Positions 48,076 to 58,157 of a DNA stretch of 64,000 nucleotides are shown here, one piece after another (positions within the stretch are counted from its first letter, which is position 1; each line of letters starts with the position of its first letter). Under the pieces are notes generated by a model that searched no databases, was not told where the DNA came from, and saw only the letters and a list, made by a program, of their open reading frames with translations. The DNA is from Balanoglossus misakiensis. Taxonomy: Eukaryota; Hemichordata. Location: contig CM082577.2 in NCBI GenBank assembly GCA_040954595.2, forward strand, positions 19,530,001-19,594,000. The letters run 5' to 3'. Made by a program: the position numbers and the translations under genes.

Positions 48076-48606
48076 TGGAGAACCCTGAAGCTAACAGAGA
48101 ATGGAACGTCTTTGGCAAAGTATCGCAAAGCCTTCAGTTGACCAAAAGAAAGTTGACGAAGCATGCATGTGGAAAGTGGAGTGTTTGACAACAATGTGCA
48201 TATATACATTGATAGCTTGCTGCGCTCGCACTCAGGTCAAACCTGTTACATATTAGCTGCGCTCGGACTCAGGTCAAACCTGTTACATACTATGGTTGGT
48301 TTGGAGGACCACTTTTCTGTCGGGTTTTGGACATTCTCACCAATTGCAAAGCCCAAAGCCATACTCGTAAGTTGGTAGGGCGTAAAAGCCTACAGCCTAC
48401 AGGAAAGCCTACAGCCTACAGGACCACGTGTGTATCGTACCTAGCACTGTAGCAGACGATTTAAACAGGCGACTGCTATCAAAGTAAAAAGAAATCTTGT
48501 ACACATTGAGTGGTGCTCAAGCACTGATACTACTGTTTCAACTACAATGAAACCGTCATATTATTATCAAACATTGGTAGTTCTAAATCTGCAAAAAAAT
48601 ACTCAC

Positions 48607-48629
48607 TTGCTCTTGAAGGGCGCAGCCAT
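48607..48629 (-). CDS. TBL3: TBL3/UTP13 exon 1 (start codon)
   Basis: Minus strand, 23 bases encoding MAAPFKS plus two bases of the next codon, followed by GTGAGT. With exon 2 the protein begins MAAPFKSK then FAVSSKIDAFY, matching the TBL3 N-terminus layout ('..RFKTNYAVERKIEPFY'). The Met is the first after an ETS/NRF1-like promoter and sits in AAAAATGGC. Five exons give 446 coding bases over 42.8 kb; the frame is intact throughout. Introns are about 19.3, 9.8, 7.5 and 5.8 kb, phases 2,0,0,0. TBL3 (yeast Utp13) is a double WD40 propeller protein of the nucleolar UTP-B complex, which helps load U3 snoRNP on pre-rRNA. Only the start of the first propeller is in this window. Confidence 0.88.
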
Positions 48630-48720
48630 TTTTCCAACTGCAATAAAACTTATGCGCATGTGCTACCGGAAGTGAACATTACATATCAGCCTCTCCAGAG
48701 GGCGCCGTATGCCATGTTCG
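48630..48720 (-). promoter_or_regulatory. TBL3 proximal promoter (predicted)
   Basis: Directly upstream of the start codon: an NRF1-like ATGCGCATGTG (48652-48662) and an ETS/GABP-type CCGGAAGT (48666-48673), both common in housekeeping promoters. No TATA box is evident. The transcription start is inferred, not observed. Confidence 0.5.
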
Positions 48721-48789
48721 CTGAACACTGCGTCTCACGTGACTTGGCAAAAAGACGCGTCACTTACGCGTCACGAAGATAGACGCAGA

Positions 48790-50690
48790 TAAACAGATAG
48801 TATGTGCGCGCGTCAGAGAGAACCTGCCTTCCTACCATGTGAGCAGAGCTGTGGTGGATCCCAGGGGACGCAGATCACATTTGCATTCGTAGTCTGCGCG
48901 TTCGCACTATTTCATGCAAAATACAGCCTCCAGTTCTTAAAATTACTACACGGATATGTTATTTCGTTGTGTCTAAAGAATTTAAAAATCATTATTTGCG
49001 GAAATTTCACAGTTAGTGCAAGAGAGAGTGACAGATAGTCACGTAGTTCCGCATTCCAACGCATGTACTCTCCTTTCGACGTTCGCACTATGCTAACGTC
49101 TTATTTACTGTAACATACGCCGTGCAGATGTGAAATTACTTCATGAAAATCGATCTGGGTAAATATAGCCTAGATTTCAAAAATATCGTTGTGAATGTGA
49201 TGCACATTAAACGTCGGAAAAACGCGCGATTTTTCTCAATTTGGGGCACCTATGGAGGCATACTGGATCGGGAAATTGACTCGAAATACTATAGTATACT
49301 GTATAAAGTAGCATTCAGTTTACTGCGTTCTTTACACGATTTATCATGACAAGACAGTTGGTCCATCATTTCAGTGGTATACGATGTCCGAAGTGAGCGA
49401 GCGGCGGAGGGGGGGGGGGGGGGGGGTAGCATGTGGAGAACGCCCTCAATGTGAAATGTTAACGTAGTCGTTTCTGTTCATACCCCAACCAACATAATAC
49501 GATTACGATGTACGATCCTACAACAAAGATACGTAAACCACGAAATATAGCTGCTATTTGAATTTTAAGCATGACATTTTTTGAGATAGTATGTCTCTTT
49601 AATCTACAATTAGCAAAAAGACAATTTTAATGAATTACTGTACTTTGTAATGCAAAAAAGTCTTGTACAGCTCATATTGTGGCTAAGTTTAACGACATCG
49701 AAACACACTTTGTTAACAATCTTTAAATGGTTGATTAAAACTTTGATGTTTTATTATTTTTGGGTGCTAGCCACTTCATTGTTTTAGCGCATGTTTTAGG
49801 TTAGATTAGACATTTTTACATAAATTACTTGTGATATGGGAACGCTCCACAAGTTTTCTTTTATAATTTTGTTTTTACTCTGCTGTGATGAATTTTTAAA
49901 AATAAGATGTTCGATTTCGATTTTATTTTGCGGGTAGATATTTTCATTGCAGTGTCATTGTATTTACTTTATGTTTTTATCTGTAAACATTTTTGAGGCT
50001 TTGGTATTATTATGATGATGATGATGATGATGATGATCATCATCATCATCATTATTATTACTATTATTGTTGTCGTCGTCGTTGTTGTTTTTGTATTGTT
50101 ATTATTATTACATTGCATTGCATGATTGTATTATGTTGTATTGTTGTTGTTGTTACCATCATCAAAATCACCATGATCGGTCCCTATAGTCTATATACCA
50201 TGCCATTTCGTCTATGATGGGGAAAATTGATAATAAGTTCTAAAAATGAAGATTGTGTCTAGAGTCTACTACAGGTAGAAGTAGGTCTCTAGCAAGTCAT
50301 TTGATCACAAAATAACTGACCAATCTCTCTAGTTGTCTTATGCCATAGGAGAGATCGTGACGAACACCTGATTTGACATCATACAAATTATCATTCAGAA
50401 ACTAAGGTTTGAGTTTGTTATAGCGTTGAATTTCTAAGTGAAAACATATTGTAAAATGTTAAATGGTAATGAGTGTCATGTATGTCTTTATTAAATAGTC
50501 TAATATTTTATGGTAATAATGTCAAGTCCATGACCAGCTGCAGCCGCTGTTATTCGATAAATCAATACCATGTAACTTCCACCCACATGGCAGGAGTATT
50601 TTCCACCCACGTGGTAGGTCATCATCAAACCATGCTCTGAAATTTTCATCGATGATTAATTTCCCCAGCCATCAACTCAAATTAGTTTAC
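48790..50690. other. Upstream of TBL3; mostly featureless
   Basis: 48790-48875 resembles part of 55240-55330 (shared 'gtgcgcg(c/a)gtc', 'ctaccatgtg(a/g)gcag'). A G run lies at 49409-49427, and a trinucleotide run (ATG)n/(ATC)n at about 50012-50070 generates an Asp/His-rich spurious frame. No divergent gene recognised. Confidence 0.45.
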
Positions 50691-50693
50691 TTA

Positions 50694-51483
50694 GGCTGCA
50701 TTCACAAACAACTCTGGATGGGGGGGGGGGGGGGGGGGCGGGCGGGAGAATTCAATTTTTTTACCGCTAATTTTCACATGCCCCCCGTACACAACCGAAA
50801 TATTTTCAAATCCCCCCCTTCCGAACTGCCAAAATTTTGAAATCCCCCCCCCCCCCCATTTTCTTTCACAGAGCAAAACACATCACCTAGTATCTATCCC
50901 ATGAAAAGAATTCGAAACTGATGTACCCCTTCACTGAACATTGCTTTTATTTTTTAAGTATTTGTACTCTGTGTTGGGAGACATTGTAAACCGAGAATTG
51001 AAGGGGATGGGTTTGGGAGGGGGTGTCCCCCTCCCATGTAAGAAAATTTTATAAAATACAGAGCTCAAAGCTGCATTTTACCCAGTAATGAACCCGGCAA
51101 AAGCAAATTCTCAACTACCGGTATGTTGGGGAGGACAAATTTAACCGTCGCCGCTCAAAGTTATCATGGGGTTGGGGCAAGTCCCCTGACCTGGGACACT
51201 AGATAAACCAATCAATGATTGAAAGGTGTTGATGAATGTAGGGGGTGGGTGTGGGAGGGGGTGTCCCCCTCCCCCATTAGAAAATTTTGTAAAATAAAGA
51301 GCGCGAAACTGCATTTTTGTGGACTCAAAATAAATATTTAGTCGTCAAAGTTTTCAAGTCCCCCCCTTTCAGTCCCTAAATTATTTCAAATCCCCCCCTT
51401 ACATACCCTCAATTTTTTCAAATCCCCCCCCCCCTCAATTCTCCTGCCCCCCCCCCCCTCCAGAGGTGTTTGTGAATGCAGCC
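50694..51483 (+). mobile_element. TTA-flanked MITE, copy 1 (PIF/Harbinger-like)
   Basis: Ends GGCTGCATTCACAAAC and its complement, each next to TTA (50691-50693, 51484-51486). A 3-bp TTA target and such TIRs are typical of PIF/Harbinger. The interior has G and C runs and 'gggagggggtgtccccctcc' palindromes. Non-coding. Confidence 0.82.
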
Positions 51484-51511
51484 TTACCTATATCAAGTTG
51501 TAATCCAGTTA

Positions 51512-52322
51512 GGCTGCATTCACAAACACCTCTGGAGGGGGGGCAGGAGAATTGAGGGGGGGGATTTGAAAAAATTGAGGGTATGTAAGGGGGGGGATTT
51601 GAAATAATTTAGGGACTGAAAGGGGGGGGACTTGAAAACTTTAACGACTAAATATTTATTTTGAGTCCACAAAAATGCAGTTTCGCGCCCTTTATTTTAC
51701 AAAATTTTCTAATGTGGGAGGGGGACACCCCCTCCCACACCCACCCCCTCCATTCATCAACACCTTTCAATCATTGACTGGTTTATCTAGTGTCCCAGGT
51801 CAGGGGACTTGCCCCACCCCATGATAACTTTGAGCGGCGATGGTTAAATTTGTCCTCCCCAACATACCGGTAGTTGAGTTAATTTGCTTTTGCCGGGTTC
51901 ATTAAAATGCAGCTTTGAGCTCTGTATTTTAGAAAAATTTCTTACGTGGGAGGGGGACACCCCCTCCCAAACCCACCCCCTTCAATTCTCGGTTTACAAT
52001 GTCTCCCAACACAGAATACAAATACTAGTATATGTACTTAAAAAATAAAAACAATGTTCAGTTTTAATACCCACTGATGAGGGGAAACATCAGTTTCAAA
52101 TTCTTTTCATGGGAGCGCTGTTTTTCTTTTTACAAGACAGATAGGTGATGTGTTTTGCTCTGTGAAAGAAAATGGGGGGGGGGATTTCAAAATTTTGGCA
52201 GTTCGGAAGGGGGGGATTTGAAAATATTGGCAGTTCGGAAGGGGGGCATGTGAAAATTAGCGGTAAAAAAAAATTGAATTCTCCCGCCCCCCCCCCCTCC
52301 AGAGGTGTTTGTGAATGCAGCC
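51512..52322 (-). mobile_element. TTA-flanked MITE, copy 2, inverted relative to copy 1
   Basis: Same TIRs and TTA borders (51509-51511, 52323-52325). Its interior is the reverse complement of copy 1, making a 1.6-kb imperfect palindrome with a 28-bp spacer. Confidence 0.82.
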
Positions 52323-52456
52323 TTACTTTAACCAAACATTCCATAATTTCTATCGGAGCATGCCAAACATTCCTGTCACAGTACCGTAATTGATACAAAG
52401 GCAAACTGTTATATTTACTTTCCTGAGTTAATTTTCACGAAGTGTAGTAAAATATC

Positions 52457-54352
52457 TAAATATAGCTGCAAGCAGCGATGACGGGCACAAGCTTAAGCCG
52501 AAGGTCAAAGGTCATATGTGGTCACCCAAAATTTGGGCAAAAAGTTTTGACCCCCATACTAGTCCAGGTCCAACAGAAACCTGACCTCTAGCCCTATTGG
52601 TTTGTCTGAAATTAGAAATGCACATAATTAATGATGTAAAGTGGAAGACTCCATTAATAGTTCGATCCATCCAAACACAAATGATGTACCTGCTCTGGAT
52701 GCCGAGATATAGCAAAGTAGGTCAAATGTCACCTGAGGTCACCCAAAATTTGGGCAAAATTTTTGACCCCATACTGATCCATGTCCCACAAGAACAAAAC
52801 CTCTAGCCCTATTGGTTAGCCTGGAATTAGGTATGCACATAATTAATGAGTTAAGCAGGTGTTACAGGTGAGCCCCAGTGTTGCCTTTTCAATTTTAGTC
52901 CCAACCTTCCAAACGCCAAGTCTGTACCTGCTCTGGATGCCAAGATATGGTAAAGTAGGTCAAAGGTCACCTGAGGTCATAAAAAATTTGGGCAAGAAAT
53001 TTTGACCCTATACTGGTCCATGTTCAACAAAAACCAAACCTATAGCCCTATTGGTAAGCCTGGAATTAGGTATGCACATAATTAATGACATATGCAGGTG
53101 TCACAGGTGACCCCCATTTTGGCTTTTCAAGTTTAGTCCCAACCCTCCAAACGCCAAATCTGTACCTGCTGTGGATGCCGAGATATAGGAAAGTAGGTCA
53201 AAGGTCACCTGAGGTCACCTAAAATTTGGGCAAGAAATTTTGACCCTATACTGGTCCATGTCCCACAAGAACGAAACCTCTAGCCCTCTTAGTTAGCCCA
53301 GAATTAGGTATGCACATAATTAATGAGTTAAGCAGGTGTTACAGGTGAGCCTAAAATTGTGCCTTTTATTTTGGTGCCATTGTGCCCATTGACCAATAGA
53401 CAGTCACTGTACAGGACTATTGCACAGACCAGAATTCCACAATAAGACATAGACATAGCTTAACCATAGAGGTATAAGTAAAGGTATAAATTTAATAAAA
53501 AAATTAATATAAAAAAATCGGTCGATTTTTCATATTATTTTTTTTCGCTTAAAATGATTGACAAATGCTAGGCTAGCTGCACACCAAAGTTGGAGTTGAT
53601 CGGCTGAACAGATTTTGAGATATGTATGTATATTTATCCAAAATAATATGTGGTCATAGCTTAACTATGTGAAGTATAGGCCCATGGCTTGGGCGAAAAA
53701 TATGAAAAATAATACTTAAAAATCTTCTTCTCATAATGGACTTGGCCCACGGCCTTGAAATTTGGCATGTAGGACACTGACCACATGGTCCACAAAGTAT
53801 CTTAACAGAATTTTGATATCTCAATTCATATGCAAATTAGGCCAATTTGAAAAATTTGCCCATATATGGTCATCAGGTCACGTGACTTATTAAACATTCA
53901 CAAGGGTACAGATCATGCTCTCATAGGCCTGCACCACTGTGCCAACTTTGAAATTTGTAGGTTCAGCCGTTTTCCAGATCTAGCTGGCCGAAAAAACGAC
54001 TGAAGAAGAAGAAGAAAAAAGCCAGTAATACCAATAGGGCCCAAGCCTGCTTGGCTTGGGCCCTAAAAAACTCCAGTAAAAACAATAGGGCCCAAGCCTG
54101 CTGGGCTTGGGCCCTAAAAAACCAGGATAATAACAATAGGGCCCAAGCGCTGCATGCGCTTGGGCCCTAAAAAACCAGGATAATAACAATAGGGCCCAAG
54201 CGCTGCATGCGCTTGGGCCCTAAAAAAGATGAAAAACCCCAGTAATACCAATAGGGCACAAGCCTGCTTGGCTTGTGCCCTAAAAAAAAAAAAAAGATGA
54301 AAAACCCCAGTAATACCAATAGGGCACAAGCCTGCTTGGCTTGTGCCCTAAT
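52457..54352 (+). repeat. Family A repeat, full-length copy 3
   Basis: Begins 'atagctgcaagcagcgatga' (hairpin GCTGC-AA-GCAGC). It continues with about four ~215-bp tandem units (52490-53360; markers 'gtatgcacataattaatga', 'caggtg(t)tacaggtgagcc', 'gtcacctgaggtcacc'), a single-copy part (53400-53990) and a tail of six hairpins. No coding capacity. Hairpins at both termini and a CTAA-like end leave open a Helitron-related element, or a LINE/SINE tail; neither is shown. Confidence 0.75.
54020..54352 (+). repeat. Array of six covarying hairpins
   Basis: Six tandem ~45-65 bp units, each with AATAGGGC(C/A)CAAGC, a short loop and the exact complement, ending CCCTAAAAA. The first hairpin is at 54036-54064 and the last at 54321-54349. 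Stems differ between units but always by paired changes. Confidence 0.9.
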
Positions 54353-54491
54353 TATATGTGCCTCCCACACCAAAAACCCGTACTTTCTCCGTATGTACAC
54401 TGTAGCTGCACATGCGCTCTCGGTGGATGATAGATGACCTTGGGTCATGTCATCAACACGCGACCTTACGTGAGCTGCCATGCCTCCCCAG

Positions 54492-55242
54492 GGCTAGTTA
54501 TACTTTGCGAAACAACGAAACAGCGAAACGACGAAACCATTATTAAAATAGGGGCCAGTCATCAAGACGGTGGCGTATGATTTTTTTAAAAGTTTCCAAA
54601 TAAGTTCCTGGTCTGCGGCCTGGTACTAGTGGTTGCGCGCCAAAAAAGAATCCCGCCCCAAAAGGTCAATGTACGAGTATATTCACAGGGCTAAGGATTA
54701 GTTGAAACAAAGCAGTAGTGTCCGTAAGCTTTCGAGGGTCAAACACTGATGGGGGGTAAGAGTAGTAGTTATATATAGAAACACATGTAACTCACACAAC
54801 ACAGTATCATTGTCGAAATTTCTTTATTATCTTAATTGCAATTCATGCCTCCCCGCCTTGTGGTATTTAAGGAAATAGTGACAGTTGCTGCCGCATTTTG
54901 AGGTTTCGATCTTTTGTGGTTTCGTTGTGCGCGCGCGTATATTCACTGTGTATATGTAGCAGTTTGGCATGAATCGTTTGCGCGCAAACGACGTCGACTC
55001 TACCACTACATAGTACCAGGCCGCAGACCAGGAACTGGCGACCCGCCGTTTGTTTCCAACGCCAAATTTGATTCTAAGATTGGAGAAAACAATTTATCTG
55101 ACCTGTAGTTTTCTTGGCTCGCTTACGTTTTAATTTGGAAACTTTTAAAAAAATCATACGCCACCGTCTTGATGACTGGCCCCTATTTTAATAATGGTTT
55201 CGTCGTTTCGCTGTTTCGTTGTTTCGCAAAGTATAACTAGCC
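54492..55242. mobile_element. 751-bp TIR element with 9-bp TSD (MULE-like)
   Basis: Ends GGCTAGTTATACTTTGCGAA and its complement; inverted similarity extends about 230 bp inward. The direct repeat cctccccag flanks it (54483-54491, 55243-55251); one or two bases of the TIR border are ambiguous. Partial copies are at 12655-12955 and 25695-26283. Non-coding. Confidence 0.82.
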
Positions 55243-55249
55243 CCTCCCC

Positions 55250-55545
55250 AGGGATAAGCCTCACCACTGCCCACATGGTAGCTGGGCAGGAACTCTTCGA
55301 CTCGCGCACTTACCCTATCCAGTTTTTTGACACTTTCCCGGAAGTGGCTAATGGGCATACCAGCCAACATTTGTGTCAGTAGTTGTATTGATTTTAGCTT
55401 CACTTCCATCATAAACTGTTGTTTTTTTAAAAATATGTATATTCGGGAAGACTAAAAATGAATGTCAAGAAACGCGACAGATTGAATGTAGCCCGGAAGT
55501 TATAGAACGTTCATTTATTAGCCAATCAGATTCCAAAATTCTAAA
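55250..55545 (-). repeat. Dispersed repeat with a short ORF
   Basis: The minus-strand frame starts MMEVKLKSIQLLTQML and continues ...RVSARVEEFLPSYHVGSG. A relative on the plus strand at about 44500-44672 plus 45230-45262 starts MMEVKIKSIQLLTQM, and 48790-48875 resembles the later part. Function unknown; possibly a transposon-borne or captured exon. Confidence 0.45.
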
Positions 55546-55582
55546 TATGGCGGTTTGTGTTTACCTGCCTCTTTGGTGTTTG

Positions 55583-55770
55583 TCACCCAGGCAGAGTACC
55601 AGCCAATATGCCATGCCGTTCGCCGATGCTGAAGTTAGTGTCGGTTTCGGATTCGGATTCAGTTTCGGATTCGGGTTCGAGAGACTGAAAGTAGTTAAGC
55701 ATTTTCGAGCGACCATCGCGGTTTGGCATCTGCAGTACGAGTATGAAAATAACTCTGTAAAAATATGAAT
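55583..55770 (-). pseudogene. Exon-like Ser/Glu-repeat sequence, left flank of Ngaro element
   Basis: After a TACTGCAG acceptor-like site the minus strand reads MPNRDGRSKMLNYFQS, then an (ESE/SET)n stretch. A matching but inverted sequence is at 61491-61620. Family not recognised. Confidence 0.4.
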
Positions 55771-55771
55771 A

Positions 55772-55959
55772 GTTTTGTTTACACTCACTAGCACTATCCA
55801 CAGTAAAACACGACACAACAATATGTACAGTGTGTGGTCACGTTGCTAGCCGTCCACATAATATTACCCTCCATGTGGTCACGTTGCTAACCGTCCACAT
55901 TTATTACCCTCCATGTGGTCACGTTGCTAGCCGTCCACATTTATTACCCTCCATAGACC
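55772..55959 (-). repeat. Ngaro split repeat B2 (3' terminus)
   Basis: Shares 'gttttgtttacactcactag' through 'ttaccctccatagacc' with B1, but contains two extra copies of a 40-bp unit 'tgtggtcacgttgctagccg...'. Confidence 0.85.
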
Positions 55960-56212
55960 TACATAAGTCTTGAGTTTAATACAAGAAAGTTAATTACTAC
56001 TCGTGAAAGAGAAAAAACCAGAGTACCATGTAAGTGCTAGTAAAAAACCTTTACAAAAGTACATTGCGAAAACAAGTGCTGAATACATCTCGCACTAAAA
56101 ACCAGAGAGAAAACCTATCTATTTAATAGGCCAAAAACTCTGTAAAAGCGTTAGATGTACAGACACACTGACTCTCCACTAAGAACAATAGAATAATACA
56201 ACTCTAAAGAAA

Positions 56213-56851
56213 AAATTAGCCGTGTAGTCACCTTGCCAGCAACGTGTAGACAGGGGTGCGTTCGACGTACGAAGCGTTCGGGAACGTTCGGAAACGTTTT
56301 CATGTCGAACGATCTCTTGTCATTGTTTTTCGCGAACGTTTTGTAACAATGGAAGGCGTAAGACGGAGGTGACTCGCGGCGAACAACTCATTAATTCAAA
56401 ATGGCGGACATGTAAGCAGAAGTACGACTCGCAGGGCATATTTTCGAAGAAGTTGCAGAATATTTGTCGATTTAGGTAGTGATAGTTTTACCAAGCGAAA
56501 GCTTGTATTTTTCCCCATCAATACACCAATTTTCATGAATTGTGCCGCTACTGTCTTGTGTAAAACGGTTTAAAAGGGGTATGCACTTCCGGAATCATGT
56601 CCTTGTATGCGCACGCGCACCGGGACGTTCTTGCTTACGGCCGCTGTCTCTGAAAAGTCAAAGGTCATTGACGGCGCCCTCTTGAGAGGCAAGCTTAATA
56701 TCGTTCGACGAAGTACAAAAGCGCCCTGCGCAAGCATTCACAAAACGCTTTGTGCGTAGAACGCACCCCTGACGTTCCGCTAGTGATAGCGCCCTCTATG
56801 GCAACAAAACATTACTTTCTTGTATCTACTACGTGCCTCAAGAAAGTACAC
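56213..56851 (-). repeat. Ngaro split repeat A2 (with nested MITE)
   Basis: 'aaaattagccgtgtagtcac' through 'cctcaagaaagtacac', identical in layout to A1 but split by 56252-56770. About 253 bp of unassigned sequence (55960-56212) separate it from B2. Confidence 0.85.
56252..56770. mobile_element. 519-bp MITE nested in repeat A2
   Basis: TIRs AGGGGTGCGTTC and GAACGCACCCCT, extending imperfectly to about 27 bp ('cgaagcgtt' side). Comparison with A1 ('gtgtagactgacgttcc') fixes the position, but no clean target duplication is left. CAGGGG-type ends suggest hAT. Interior non-coding. Confidence 0.7.
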
Positions 56852-56959
56852 GTTTTGTTTACACTCACTAGCACTATCCACAGTAAAACACGACACAACA
56901 ATATGTACAGTGTGTGGTCACGTTGCTAGCCGTCCACATTTATTACCCTCCATAGACCA
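56852..56959 (-). repeat. Ngaro split repeat B1
   Basis: 108-bp counterpart of B2, directly abutting A2, overlapping the last codons of the recombinase ORF. Confidence 0.85.
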
Positions 56960-58046
56960 AAAACAGAAGGGGAATTAGAGAAGAAACGGCTTTAAATACC
57001 CAGACTCCTTGATACTTAAGTAAGCTATCCACGTCGACTTGAATATACCCATCCTTTGCAGCATCAGATTTCCACCTACCATGTTTCTTAATTAAGCTCC
57101 CAGTCGCTGACTCCAGCGTGAGCTGCTGCAGTTGTTCCCCCAATCCTAAAAGAATGTGTCCCAAAACACGAAACGTCTGGAACAACAGCCCCCAACTTCT
57201 CTCTAACAATCTCCCTAATACACGGGTATAGCTTAACTTTTTATTCAGGTGGACCAAACTGCATTTGCCACCGGATGAAAAGAGTGGTCTAAAAATGAAT
57301 GCATCCTGATTTGTCACAGGCTCTAGAAGGGATAGATACTGCTCCAGCTTAGCAACGGGACACGCTGGACCCCCAGTTCTAGCTACATGAACTGAGTTGC
57401 CCTGTTTACACTGATCTGTTTTGCTTTGGCTAACCCAAATGACAACATGGGAAGTACAAATGTAAATATCCTTAAACTTAATATTGACAACATCGCTATA
57501 TCTAAAAAATCCTGCATAAGCTAGCAGGATCAAACAAACGTCTCTAACATCTTTTAACAAACGTGAGTCCTTAAACAGTGAAGTAATGTCTTGTAAAATA
57601 TTACTCGTAACTGGTCGTTTCTTTTGCACAGGTTTTCCCAGGAGGCGACAGGCTGAAGCCACCAAATTTTGCACAAAAGGAATCTCTGTTGGGGATGGTA
57701 ACCCTGCCAAATTGTGGGCCCAACGAATACCGTAATGTGCAACTTCAACATATTGCTTAGTTGCCCCCTTATCCAAGCCACACTGAATTAAATTTGAAAA
57801 ATAAAGGGAAACATGCGCAACCTGTGCAGGAAAAACAGGAAAGCTAAAACTCTTGGCAAAAGTTGCCCAACGGTGAAAAGCTGCTGCGTAAACTCTGGTT
57901 GTTGAATCAGCTTTGGAAGCCATAGCGAAAACTGGCAGTGCCATAGCCAATCTACTGATCTCCGGACTATCACGTGCTAGGCTGTCAATTTCTTTCCATA
58001 TTCCAGTGCTGAATACCTCAGTGTCTGTAATAAACAAAAAGTGCAT
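56943..58046 (-). pseudogene. Ngaro tyrosine recombinase, with scrambled active-site segment
   Basis: 367 codons. A DIRS-type recombinase: SAM-like N-terminal region with AAAFHRWATFAKSF, first catalytic Arg in GFFRYSDVVNIKF, a Lys in QSKTDQCKQG, and the C-terminal block KKHGRWKSDAAKDGYIQVD with the presumed Tyr nucleophile. The H-x-x-R segment expected just before that block is garbled in the main frame (GHILLGLGEQLQQ). A neighbouring frame at 57145-57156 reads HSFR followed by IGGTTAAAHAGV, the family's normal motif. Two opposite small indels therefore shift and restore the frame. It would insert or excise circular cDNA in the intact element. Downstream B1 overlaps the ORF end. Confidence 0.85.
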
Positions 58047-58157
58047 TAAATGTCATTACATAGCTAATGCTAGTGTTCCATGTGCACATAACGTGCTTGG
58101 ACTACAATGATTAGAACATTTGTCTAATACTAGAGTCCGCCATAACGGCCAGTCAAC

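Noticed and set aside
49993-50217. Asp/His/Tyr-rich ORF
   Set aside because: Encoded by an (ATG/ATC/ATT)n microsatellite.
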